A stretch of 64,000 nucleotides of DNA from Syngnathus acus (lineage: Eukaryota; Chordata; Actinopteri; Syngnathiformes; Syngnathidae): positions 7,224,967-7,288,966 of the forward strand of contig NC_051091.1 of assembly GCF_901709675.1 (NCBI RefSeq), written 5' to 3'. The position numbers were made by a program, and so were the translations under genes. Positions 49,775 to 59,760 of this stretch are shown one piece after another (the first letter of the stretch is position 1; every line of letters begins with the position of its first letter). The notes beneath the pieces are model-generated. The model was not told the origin of the DNA, ran no database searches, and saw nothing but the letters and a program-made list of their open reading frames with translations.

Positions 49775-50344
49775 CTACAGTATGTCACCATCCTCTATGC
49801 TGAAACTGGATCTGCGACTAGAGTCGACAGAGGCCTCCGGGGACATCGTGGAGAGCAGAGGGTCGCCGCCGATGGGGGACAGGGCCTCATCCATCATAAG
49901 GAAGCCCATATCGCTTCTACGGCTTTGCACATCCAGTCCTCCCAGATCGCCCAGCCCCGACATGGCGTCCGAGAACGCCGACATCCCGTCGCACAAGTCC
50001 AGCGACTGGGCAAAGTCAAAGGGCTGGGAGCTGCCTACGGCCGGGTACTGGATGGGCGGCTGGGGCTGGAGGTGCTGCGGGAGCATGGCCAGCTGCCTGG
50101 GCTGCTGAAGCTGAGCCTGGCTTTGAGGGTGCAGGTGGTTCTGCGGGAGGAAGTGATGCTGCTGCGGTGGGGGCGGAGCCTGACTCTGGCTTAGCTGGTG
50201 GTGGTGGGCTTGTGTCTGAGTGTGGGAAAGGTTCTCCTCAGGGCTGGTCTCTTCTTTTACATATGGGGCCATCAAGTCAACCGAGTTCAAGCCAGATGGA
50301 GAGTTGCTGGGTAAGCCATGTATATGAGCTTGCATCTCCAACTC
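49775..50344 (-). CDS. tfeb: tfeb coding exon 10 (zipper end and C-terminal region)
   Basis: Starting after GTGAACAG, it encodes residues 326-514 and stops at TAG (49775-49777). [12 protein letters not shown] ends the zipper. YVKEE (353-357) fits a sumoylation site at the position used in MITF and TFEB. Residues about 366-425 are unusually rich in Gln, His and Pro ([19 protein letters not shown]). [16 protein letters not shown] and DALSPIGG-type sequence, [12 protein letters not shown] and [15 protein letters not shown] close the protein. The last motif carries the C-terminal Ser cluster known to be phosphorylated in human TFEB. Open frames on the plus strand here are shadows. Confidence 0.95.
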   Translation of the reverse strand, partial: ELEMQAHIHGLPSNSPSGLNSVDLMAPYVKEETSPEENLSHTQTQAHHHQLSQSQAPPPPQQHHFLPQNHLHPQSQAQLQQPRQLAMLPQHLQPQPPIQYPAVGSSQPFDFAQSLDLCDGMSAFSDAMSGLGDLGGLDVQSRRSDMGFLMMDEALSPIGGDPLLSTMSPEASVDSSRRSSFSIEDGDIL

Positions 50345-52575
50345 CTGTTCACGCCATCAGTATTAATTATACTGCGTACAGTGTCGGGAATAGAATTGAG
50401 CAAATTACCTGAATGCGAAGCATCAAGTGTTTGTTGGCCATTTCCATCCTTCTGAAGTTCGTCTCCACCTCTCTGGTCCTCTGAACATCCTTCTGCATAC
50501 GTTTGATGTAGTCCACCGACGCTCTCAGGATGGTGCCCTTGTTCCAGCGAACATCGCTATGACACCCGTAGACGCAAAGTAAATGTTGAAGTAGCTTCCA
50601 GCGCTATTGTAATGTAGTGCCTGAAACTATTTCATTTCATCAAGTAACCGGGCTTGTAAAATGATGATTATCTTTAATTAAGTTAACCACATGTGATTCA
50701 CCTCAAACATGATCTAATTAGCTTAAAGAGAAACGGACAAACATTGAATTGCTCTTCTAAAGATACTTTTCTACTTTACGCTAATTACAACACAGGCAAC
50801 CCCCCCTTCCCCTCATATTATAGCAAAACCTACTTACAGATCATTGGTTTTGGGAATCATTGTGCCAAGCTCTTTAATACGATCATTGATGTTGAACCGC
50901 CGTCTCCTTTCAACTGCAAATGAATGAACAAAAGAAGGAAAGACAAAAGAGGATGACTAAAAAGACACAGTGGAGAAAAAGAAAGGATCACCAAGAGAGA
51001 GTCACACTTGTAAACAGATACACATTTGCCTGTAATCACATAAGCTCACACAGTCATGGGCAATTAAATGTTCTTCAGTGCCAGAGCAGCAAAAAAAATA
51101 TATATATATGGCTTATCCATTCACCCATTCATTGCACTATGTCTGCTAAATCAGCAAAACTGGATATATAACTGTACAACATTATAGTTTATGTCCGTGC
51201 GCATGCGTGTGTAAAGTTATGCAATGCACAAAATAACAAGATTATTACATTTAGGGAGCTGGAATCGGAAAATACTTACTGAGATTGTGGTTGTCTTTCT
51301 TTTGTCTCTCCTTGGCCATGGCTCGGGCTTCTGTGTCTTTGCAATAACAAAACCTCATCAACGAGTGGCTGACACAAACACTATATGAGATAGGTATATC
51401 TTGCTCGCAGAGAAAAATCATTTATATTCATAAACATGCATGTAAAACGGACGCACCTGAAATTTCCCGTTTGACGGTCAAGTTGGCAGGGCAGGAATTG
51501 CTGGTCATTGCAATGGCCGGCCCCTTCATCCCTGGACCCGTGTACACATCCAGGTGGCTGCTGGACAGAGGGAGCTGAGGAAACATAATCGAAACAATCA
51601 TGAAAAAACATAATGTCAGAAAACCGCATCAGGTCAATCGCGACAATAGGAAAGTCAAACACAGGTCATACGAGCGTAACTCCAGGTTATTTCTCTAAAC
51701 TCTACATCCCAGTTTAAGTACCTTTATAAAGTCAGTGTCCATGTTTAGTGTGCTGTAAAGAAGAGACCATGCCATAATATCACACCTTAAGAACTCCCTG
51801 ACAAGCAACCAGCAATGATTGACTGCCATCCTCTGGCCAGTATCTTATCTGCCTCGCTGCCTTTATTCTCTCCTCAACGCTGCGAGGAGACAACCTTCCC
51901 TCCCAAACGCTCATAAAGGTCGCAACACGAACACTGCGATGGAGGAACCAAAAGACCACATTTTATTTGAATCGATTCATCTATTGATTTACTTCTTAAT
52001 GTCTTGTTGCCTATTGCGTTTTACACCCTGGCCTGAGGGCAGATAGGGCAGCGCTAATGAGGCCTGCAAGATAAAGAAGTCAAAAGGAAGCGATAACTTA
52101 TCGAGTGGCTACTGTGCGAGTTCGCACATCATAACATTACACGCGCGCACAAACACACACAAACACAAATTCCTCTGCATGCAAATTGCAGGATGTGAAA
52201 TAGAAAAAAAAAATGAAATTAAGCAGTGACCAATCAAACTCCAGATTCCAGAAATTGTATTGAAAAGGGGCACTACATGGATCAGTGTTTCAGTGTACTG
52301 GTCTTAACATCCAGCCCAGAGCAACTTCCTCGTATTCAGTGGTTTTCATGTTTCATGGCTCTTACTAAAGTTTGAGATTCCAAGAATTCCAAATGTATGC
52401 CTCTTTAATCCCCATCAGGATTAGCAGGTGATTCAGAGGTTCGCCAGTTAAAAGAACATAAAAGAATTAAAAGAAACCTTTTTTATCCAATTGCATTTAT
52501 ATAATAAATAAATACAAATATACATAAAATAAATAAATAAATACATAAATAAATATATATATTCACACACACACA

Positions 52576-52618
<43 letters not shown>

Positions 52619-55586
52619 TTGCATAGACACACGTCCGCACACATTCTTACATAGTCTTTATCTGTTTGCAGCAGTTCATTGAGTGCACGGGTTTCACCCC
52701 ACTAGACACATCAGTGTTGAACAGTGTCCTAATACAATCAATCTATCACTGTGACGTTAGACTACACAAATGCACACAGACAAATGTGGCTCGCTCAGAT
52801 TAAACCGATTTAGGTCAGAGGAATTTTCAACCACCAAAAACTTTATCGTGGGATTAAATCAAACCCAAAAACGCCTTCCACCCCCACACTCTGAGCGTAA
52901 TCAGCAGCCTGAGGCCGGTAATTAGAGACGTTGGTCCCAAACGTCTTCTTTCACCACGAGCGCCGACAAACTCCATCGCAACAGTTCAAATCAATATCTT
53001 ACCAACTGAATTTGTTCTCCTTCAATAACTTCCACAATGGCATACGTCGTACTCATCTCCTTCATCCTCTAATCCGCCGGCAAGGTCGGAGGGGTCCTTC
53101 CTCCTCGCTACAAGGCAGACTGTGTCGGAACACTACCTCAGCAGCACTGATCCAATTTACGTGGAGACACTCCTCTCCCCACCACCAAACATGAGTGAAC
53201 TTTCCCCTAACTGGACTTTCAGCCTGTTTTCTTTTTGCACAGATTGCCCCCCCCCTCCTCCTCCTCCTCTCCCCCCTGTTCCAAATATCTTGTGAACAAG
53301 TTGAACTCTAACTGCTGGCAGTTTAATTGTTAATTCTAACTTTGACCCACCCCCCCAGTTTTCAATTGACATGTTTTTGTTGGCGTGTATAACCTTGCTC
53401 AGCACGTTACGATCAATATGACTGTTTTGTGTTTACGCAAGAAAATGCTTGTGCCATCTCAAATTGTTGTTTGGGTCTGGACACAAAATATAAAAGGCAA
53501 ATTTAAGTTGCAATGACTAAAATTACATTTTCATTTAATAAAAAAAAAAAATTCATTTAAAAATAAAAGAATACAAGACACTATGTGGGACAAAATTATA
53601 TATGGAAAAATACTCAAATGGATTCATTTGTTGTTGCTGTGTAGTAATTTGGGATAGTTGCATAAAAATTAAAATAATAATACATTTTAAGATTATTTAA
53701 TTTTAATTGAATTATTATAATTTAATTATTATGCATACAGGACAATAACATTGAATCTCTGAATGTTTAAAGGATTCCAGTCTAAGAAGATTTTTTTTTT
53801 TTTGTCCAGATGCAAGGACATTTCCAAGGAGGAGCTGAAAAATGAAAATTCTGAGAAAACGAATGGTTGTAGATGAACTCAGCACTAATTGATGAATGCA
53901 ATAAGATTGCATGCAATTATATGTCATTCAGACTCATCATTCACTAGTTAGTTTTGGGCCGACTTACTGTGTTAGGCATCTGGACGGGGTCTATGTAAGC
54001 CTGAAGATCATCGTAACTGGACTGCATGCTGATGATGTCATCAATGACCTCATCCATCTGAAAAAAAAAGGTGGGACAACCTATGTGAGTATCATTACAG
54101 CCTGTAACGGTCTAACTTTAGACAAGTCCTGCATCGGAGCCATGTTTGTAACGCTCTTATACTAAAGTCCTTCAGTCCCGTTGACATGTTGAGGTGAACT
54201 CACCTGCGGGCGCATGTTTCATTCTAGAGTCGGCTTCAAAGATGACTTCTCCATAGAGGTTAACTGCTTAGACTATTTGCTCTCAGTGAGACTGACAAAA
54301 CAGAAGCCAAAAGTTCCGCTAAGAGAGAATTTGGTCAAAGTCTGCCAGGTTCAAAGGGCCTTGGCATACTAAACTGTCACTTGTTAAGTCGTAATTGCCG
54401 CTACAAGGCCATAATGGAGCATTTAAAGTTCAATAAAAGACAGTGTCAGTTAGTCAACACGTTTATTCACCTACTGTGCGCACGACACAAACGGAATGCC
54501 GCTTCAGCTTACCAATGGAATCATTACGAGGAGTCAGTAAAATGTGACGATAATGGGGATAATATTCAATCCTCGTAATGTTATATGTATGCAATAAGGT
54601 CATTTTTCAGTGGTATTTGTGAATGACACTATTTGACACGACCTACAACAAATGAGCTTGTAAGCTTACGCAACATTCTCGCCCCTTCCCACCTCTTGCT
54701 CAGGGTGGGATCCAATGTTGAGCATGGCCATGGGGCTGTTGGGTGCACTATTGCCAGTCATCATCTGCTCGGCGCGCCTGTGTGGAGAGTGGAGCGGTGG
54801 TGGTAGAGACGCCGAACCCCCAGTGGGGCCAATGGCCGCAGGGGGAGACGGCGGCATCGGACCCGCTACGGCGTGAACCATCTTGAGACGGAGAGAACAA
54901 CAAGAGTGGATGAGCAACTTCCTTTATACGTAGCTTTGTAATATTATTTATGATGATGACTGAGAGATACCTGTTTGGTGGCAAAGGTAGTGGAGAGGTA
55001 CTCTTTCACCTGCTGCCTCTGAGACTGACGGATGTGGTAGTCTGTGGGATTCTCAAGGTGGGTCTGGACCTGGAAAGAAAAGGAAAGTCTCTTTTTGATC
55101 AATTTTGATTGGATTGGCAAATGCAGAGTGACCAAGCAGCAAAATAGCAAGCAAGCAGAACCTTTTGATTTTTAACAGCTATGGTATTACCAGTAGCGAG
55201 CTGATGGACAGTATCTTTGATGAAAATGATCATATGCTGCAGTCCTACTGACCTTAAGAACTTCCACGGGCACCTGCATGCTTTGGTAAGTCTGGGGGGT
55301 ACTAATGGCTGCAGTGGGGGCGGACGGCCCGGCCATGCGGCGTTGCATGTGGTGCAGGGCCGCATTTTGCTGGTGTTGCCGCTCACGCTGCTCCTCCTGC
55401 TGCAGCTGGTCTCGCATCAGCTGGGGAAGTAGATATGTACAATCACCGAGATCGAAATCATTGATAACTTGCTAATTTACGAAGCGAGCCATTCTTCGAG
55501 TTTGTTCCAATGGAAAACAACAACAATGGGTGACAGACAATGGTCGTGTCGTTTACCTGCATACGCAAACCGATGCGTGAGGCCAT
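49775..55586 (-). CDS. tfeb: tfeb gene span, transcription factor EB (complete coding sequence, ten exons)
   Basis: Ten exons join without frame conflict into 1,545 nt, a predicted 514-residue protein (human TFEB is 476). Order: [10 protein letters not shown] Rag-binding N terminus (1-10), Gln-rich segment, phosphodegron/NES region with [12 protein letters not shown] (142-153), acidic activation segment [10 protein letters not shown] (163-172), TSNSCPANL (216-224) holding the 14-3-3-type Ser, bHLH (about 235-296) and leucine zipper (to about 330), then a Gln/His/Pro-rich C-terminal region and the [15 protein letters not shown] end (500-514). [18 protein letters not shown] and the C terminus fit TFEB better than MITF, TFE3 or TFEC. 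It should act in the nucleus on CLEAR sites to activate lysosome and autophagy genes, held in the cytoplasm by mTORC1 phosphorylation. Confidence 0.96.
50409..50556 (-). CDS. tfeb: tfeb coding exon 9 (loop, helix 2 and start of zipper)
   Basis: 148 nt. It completes Leu276 and encodes [20 protein letters not shown], then [20 protein letters not shown] and NKHLMLRIQ, with donor [23 protein letters not shown] is the invariant MiT helix-2 sequence. The following heptads form the zipper that restricts dimerisation to MITF, TFEB, TFE3 and TFEC. Confidence 0.96.
50838..50913 (-). CDS. tfeb: tfeb coding exon 8 (basic region and helix 1)
   Basis: 76 nt between TTTGCAG and CT|GTAAGT. It completes Ile251 and reads [16 protein letters not shown] then TMIPKTND. 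Glu252 and Arg256 are the remaining conserved E-box contacts, and the RRRR run is also the nuclear localisation signal in human TFEB. Confidence 0.96.
51280..51336 (-). CDS. tfeb: tfeb coding exon 7 (start of basic region)
   Basis: 57 nt between TTGCAAAG and TCA|GTAAGT. It completes Asp232 and reads [18 protein letters not shown], ending on the first base of Ile251. This is the first half of the DNA-contacting basic region. His248 is the conserved E-box contact. Confidence 0.95.
51457..51574 (-). CDS. tfeb: tfeb coding exon 6 (14-3-3 binding region)
   Basis: Acceptor TTTCCTCAG and donor TCAG|GTGCGT. It encodes 193-231 and the first base of 232: [32 protein letters not shown] and TVKREIS. Ser219 corresponds to human Ser211, the mTORC1 site that creates the 14-3-3 docking site, and Cys220 to the neighbouring redox-sensitive Cys212. 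The LPLSSSHL start is TFEB-specific (MITF, TFE3 and TFEC have LPVSGNL). Confidence 0.95.
51575..53967 (-). other. tfeb: tfeb intron between coding exons 5 and 6 (2.4 kb)
   Basis: This is the largest intron within the coding part. It contains a (CA)n microsatellite at 52564-52612, a C/CTC-rich tract at 53246-53276 and homopolymer A/T runs. The MIT-type extra exon was not recognised here. Confidence 0.8.
52564..52612. repeat. (CA)n microsatellite in tfeb intron
   Basis: About 24 CA repeats with one AA interruption, next to an AAATA/TAAA-rich stretch (52500-52560). Confidence 0.95.
53968..54057 (-). CDS. tfeb: tfeb coding exon 5 (acidic activation segment)
   Basis: Thirty codons (163-192): [19 protein letters not shown], then [11 protein letters not shown], ending ACA|GTAAGT. 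This matches the acidic activation domain of MiT factors (DDVID-I pattern), which recruits p300/CBP. YIDP...MPNT matches the YINPEMQMPNT of human TFEB. Confidence 0.94.
54058..54692 (-). other. tfeb: tfeb intron between coding exons 4 and 5
   Basis: GT at the 54692 end and AG at 54058-54059, phase 0, after an unusually long T tract (A9 on the plus strand, 54061-54069). No other feature seen. Confidence 0.85.
54693..54881 (-). CDS. tfeb: tfeb coding exon 4 (phospho-switch and nuclear export region)
   Basis: Acceptor CGTCTCAAG and donor GAG|GTGGGA enclose 63 codons (100-162). A Pro/Gly/Ala-rich, poorly conserved first part ([14 protein letters not shown]) leads into [20 protein letters not shown]. 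Ser144 and Ser148 correspond by alignment to human Ser138 and Ser142, sites of GSK3 and of mTORC1/ERK. The following M, L and I match the nuclear export signal. Confidence 0.93.
54971..55069 (-). CDS. tfeb: tfeb coding exon 3
   Basis: Between CTTTCCAG and CAG|GTATCT, 33 codons (67-99) encode [20 protein letters not shown] followed by [13 protein letters not shown], the conserved Mi[10 protein letters not shown]...YHIQQ...VKxYLS block. Confidence 0.95.
55253..55420 (-). CDS. tfeb: tfeb coding exon 2
   Basis: CTTCCCCAG precedes it and AAG|GTCAGT follows. It encodes residues 11-66: [18 protein letters not shown], then [13 protein letters not shown], an [10 protein letters not shown] linker and VPVEVLK. 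The polyglutamine tract seen in human TFEB is reduced to scattered Gln. The LMRxQ...QEEQRER start and PVEVLKV end are invariant landmarks of MiT proteins. Confidence 0.94.
55557..55586 (-). CDS. tfeb: tfeb coding exon 1 (start codon)
   Basis: The exon starts at 55588 after the acceptor CCCCCCAG, leaving CA before ATG at 55584-55586. It encodes [10 protein letters not shown] and ends at CAG|GTAAAC. Ser3 and Arg4, needed in human TFEB for binding Rag GTPases on the lysosome, are present. A short first coding exon ending after RMQ agrees with the family. The acceptor directly before the ATG means that at least one 5' untranslated exon lies at higher coordinates. Confidence 0.92.
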
Positions 55587-55588
55587 TG

Positions 55589-58085
55589 CTGGGGGGCGAG
55601 GGGGCAGGGGAGGGCGAGACGAAGTCAACGCACCGCAGTCCAGTCCGAGAGGTAGATGAAGCTGTGAGGACATGCAGGGTGAAAAAAACGGGGTAATTTC
55701 CAATGCAGCTGTGTAGGTTGGATGGCAATAGTAGCGTTTAGTAAAAACCACGGCTTTATTCATTTGACAAAGCAATCCATAAGGGATTGTGTTTAAACAA
55801 AAGTAATCACTAACAACAAAGTGTTTGTTGACACGCACCCACCCCCACGAGGCAAATCACGTGGCATCGGGTGTGACCAAGAAAGTTTCACTTCCTTTTC
55901 CCCCCGCCCCCAAGAATGATGAATCATTTCCCCAGCAGTGTGCCGTTATTGCCGGTCAGCACATCTTCCTCACACTTCTGAAGTTCAAATATGAGCTCTT
56001 GCAGCTTCCTGTGCCTTTTCTCCAGGTATACCTGCTTCTTACCACATTCCAAAAACCTGCTTGTTAGATTCAATGAAGACTTTCTCAACTTTGAGTAGAT
56101 GTGCCTCTAAGTGTGGTTGATGATGATATGTTGACTTTGCTCATGTGAGCAAAGGGGTGATGGGGAGCACCCTGACCTCTTTAAAGCACCTCCTTCTGTT
56201 GTCTCTCACGCATAGTCTTGCAACATGCAGAGACAAACACTAAGTGGGGAGTCCCAGTTCCCCTTCTGCAATGACATGTGTTCATATTTGGCATGACTAA
56301 GCCCGGCTGGAGTCAACACACGGTGTGCTGGGAAGTGACGAATGGTTTCGTTTTCCTTGTCTCCGTGTTGTTTTGACAGCCACAGAAGCAGTCACATGAG
56401 GTTCTAAACCACCAATCAGAGCCAGACTCAGACATTGGACGTCCGCGGTCACGAAGAGACGAAAGACAGGGCGAAAGACAGGGAGAAACGGGACAAAGAC
56501 AGAGAGAAAAGGTCATTGTGTGTGAGGTACAATAAGAATGGCAGCTCCTATTGAGAAAGGCTGAAGCTGCCTGTTGTCCAAAGTGTACATTTCAGCACCA
56601 GAGGGGGCATACACTGCCCGCTTTGTGCCTGTTGGGTCACCCACATGAAGGCAGAACGACAAATTGAAACACATTCAAAAACAAATGATGAAATTGAAAA
56701 AAATCCAAATTAGGGTTTAAAGCTAGGGTTAAGGCTTCAAAGTAGGGTTTCATATTAGAGTTAGGGTTTCAAAGTAGGGTTTTATATAGATATAGATTTT
56801 TTTTAATAGAAATTATGTATTTGTGCACACATATATAACAAATAAAATTAAAAAAATCTAAACAATGATTTTCATTTGACACAAAACTGAAGAACAGGAT
56901 AACAAGACAAAGAGAAACAATTACGCCGGAGAGGAAAAGAAGCCCAAGGCCTTATATGTAATCCAAATGCTGCCCAACACACATTATGTAACTCATGTTC
57001 ATCTTACAACCCCGACTTGTAGCGTCGTAGCCGCGCACACACAAGTGGGCTCTCACTTCCTTATCTCATATGGTGACACACGGCTACCAGGCAGTAAAAC
57101 ATCCTACGCAGGCCTTCCCATTGCCAAGCATCCACCGGGGGAAGCAGGCATCTGTGACGCAGCGCAGGGACAGCAGGACTATTGTGTGTCCGACGCTGTG
57201 ATGTCACAGGCCCCGGTACTTCAAACATTGAGTGCCAGTGGGAAGACGCGGAAGGGAGGAAGCCGGCCACAGAGGTCAACGCGACAGATTAGTCGCCAAC
57301 ATGCGTGTCAACAGAGGTGTGCAGACCATGGACGCCTTTGAGGCATTGACATATCTGATAAGGAGTGCTTTTCTCCCATCAAGCCAATACATGACATGTA
57401 TTTGAAAGTGTGCACAGACACACACTTGGGGGCAGTGTGGGGCCGTAGCACCTGTGCTCACAGATATGGTGTTAATGTGGGTGTGTATTTTTAGACGTGT
57501 GCTATGCCAATGAAGGACTTTTGGCAGCCAAAGGCACAGGGGTAAAAAGAATGAGCGTGTAGATACTAACACACACCAAGGTGGAACCTCTCGAAAGACG
57601 CACGAGCAGCACACACTAAACTCAATTGTAAAAGTATACAATCATCAAAATTGACAAGTCGTTTCAGAGAATGACAAAAAGGCTCCCAGAAAAGACAACG
57701 GCAGCCAATCAGCTTCATTGCACACAGACACACAATCACAATATTTCTCTGTTCTCCTTTTCAAGAACACGTCGCAATGTCTCTTTGAAACATGCATTCG
57801 TCTTGTCTTGTGCACATGTCTGTGTTTGTGTGTGGCTTCAAATGAGCCTTGGAGCAAGAGCACAAAATGTCTTCAGTTACCGGTTATGTTTGGTAAGATT
57901 ATCTGACTCGACTGGCACGGCAAATATGACTTCACAAACACAAACAGCCATAGCCCCTGGTGACAAGAACACACCAAACATTCTAGATGAAGACAGACAG
58001 GCACACACCTCATGTTCATGTTGTACACACTTCACCATTAAATTAAAAAAATATATATATATTGCAGATTTGCAGACACTTTTAC
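55589..58085 (-). other. tfeb: tfeb 5' intron, proximal part
   Basis: From the acceptor of the start-codon exon up to the next candidate donor. It contains TCACGTGG at 55857-55864 (an E-box of the type bound by MiT factors), GTCACATGA near 56392, a degenerate TAGGGTTT repeat at 56709-56783 and no recognisable exon. Confidence 0.5.
56709..56783 (+). repeat. Degenerate TAGGGTTT-type minisatellite
   Basis: TTAGGGTTTAAAGCTAGGGT and onward through TTCAAAGTAGGGTTT units repeats about five times with drift. It resembles telomere sequence only superficially, because the spacing is irregular at 15-22 bp. Confidence 0.6.
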
Positions 58086-58158
58086 CTTGTTTGAGAGGAA
58101 AAAATTGTTTGCAAACAGGAATGTGCTCCGCTTCTGCTGCTGATTACATGGCTTGAAG
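58086..58158 (-). other. tfeb: Candidate 5' untranslated exon of tfeb
   Basis: On the minus strand CGCTTCAG opens and AACAAG|GTAAAAGT closes a 73-nt segment containing ATGTAA, a minimal upstream open frame. Splice-like borders are the only evidence. Confidence 0.2.
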
Positions 58159-58300
58159 CTGAAGCGTGATGATGGCCATGATGGAGGACAGGGTTGATGG
58201 GATGAAACGAGAACAAAGAGAAAAAAGACAGAAAAGATGTTCGGTTATAACATGGAAATGTATAAATAATATAATATATAATAATCATTAATTTAATTTA

Positions 58301-58399
58301 ATTTTATTTTATTTTATTTTATTTTATTTTATTTTATTTTGTTTTGTTTTGTTTTGTTTTGTTTTGTTTTGTTTTGTTTTGTTTTGTTTTATTTTATTT
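58301..58399. repeat. (TTTTA)n(TTTTG)n pentanucleotide microsatellite
   Basis: About eight TTTTA units switch abruptly at 58341 to ten TTTTG units and back to TTTTA. The Phe/Val-rich open frame across it is an artefact. Confidence 0.95.
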
Positions 58400-59507
58400 A
58401 TATTTTTGTGCTTCCCCTAAAATCCACCAGTGCCCTCCAGGTGAGGCACAACTCAAAACATGTACACTGAAAACAATTGCTATTAATAAAAGGTTAGTAG
58501 AGCTGATGCAAGAGTACAGATTGGCAAAAAGCGATGTCAACAAGTGACACGTTAACAGTGGAAGCACCAAATTAATGGACTACGATTTTCAACTGGGTAT
58601 CTACTGTCCACACACAGTATCAAGCTCTTCTAATAATGTATGAGTGGTACATTTGTTGCAAAATGGCGCCTATACCATAACGAATAGCTGCACACTTCCA
58701 CATTCATTATCCAGATGAGCATTTATGCTACGTAAGCAGCATTCCAAGGGCCAGCATAACAAAAAAATAAAATTGATCTACCAACATCAATCAGTGTTGT
58801 ATTGTCTGAACGCAAAACAAATGTCTATATTTAGTCCGCCACGGTTGAATGGGTAAACATTGGTCACCATGAAGGCACAGGAAAGACAAAGATGATCATC
58901 ATCAACTAAACAAAGTGCATCACTTCCCTTTTCTTCCCTTCAGGTATCACAACTCCTACTTTTGTCAGAGATGAAGCAACTTCCTTCCAGACAACACAGT
59001 AAAACAAACACCATTTGTATACTTTTTATCCCCTTCCCCGATAATTTTTGTTTAAAACCGGTAAGATTGGAATTCTATTTACTTTTTGACCAAGTGTATG
59101 ATTTAAATGGAATTGTGTCCAATTTGAATCCTTAAAGAGGAAACAACTATTACTCGAGGCTAACCAAACTGGTTGGACAAAAATCATTTTGCGAACACCT
59201 TGTGCACAGGTATTTGCACATAGATCTGTAGATACACAACCTGCTGTTGCATAAATGCTTCCATGTTGTACATTTGAGTATGACAAAATGTACAGTACAA
59301 TATCTGGGGAAAAAAAAATACATATTGGTCTCAGAGGGCAGGTTGACATATTCAAGTGAAAATCCAACACAATTATATGTGTCCACCTAGCATTACCAAA
59401 TAACAATGGATAACGGTATGGCAGTTTCAAAATGCCTGATTAACTTCACTAGTAGCACAAAATCAACTTTCATGTCAACTACAGAATGCAGGATCTCAAA
59501 TACTTAC

Positions 59508-59760
59508 CGGCAACTCTCCAACTAGCTCCGAGTGAACACATCCATGTGAAAGCCTCTCCTCCACGTGCGGGCTTGCCGAGCCTCACAAACGACTGCTTAC
59601 AAAAGCAAGTTGGGCGCTCGTGTCGCCACCCCTCCTTCAACTGGAGGAGTTACAGTCACGATTCATCATTTTCCCTCATCCCTCTCTCGAAACACTGGCT
59701 CAGCTTCCTCCTCCCACTCTTACTATTCCCCTAAATTAGTCTGATAGCTGGAGTCAACAA
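59508..59760 (-). promoter_or_regulatory. tfeb: Candidate alternative first exon and promoter of tfeb
   Basis: A strong donor, TTGCCG|GTAAGTAT, lies at 59507/59508 on the minus strand. The upstream sequence contains CACGTG at 59562-59567. A TATA-like GCATATAAGG lies at about 59831-59840. The upper boundary is a guess. Human TFEB has several alternative untranslated first exons, so more than one is expected. Confidence 0.35.

Noticed and set aside
49569-50194. Two plus-strand open frames of 177-179 codons
   Set aside because: They lie antisense to the last tfeb coding exon and the adjoining TG repeat, and the minus-strand frame has clear MiT-family homology.
57671-58156. Plus-strand open frame of 161 codons
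   Set aside because: Low-complexity His/Thr/Cys composition from CA-rich sequence and no family resemblance. It lies in the tfeb 5' intron region.
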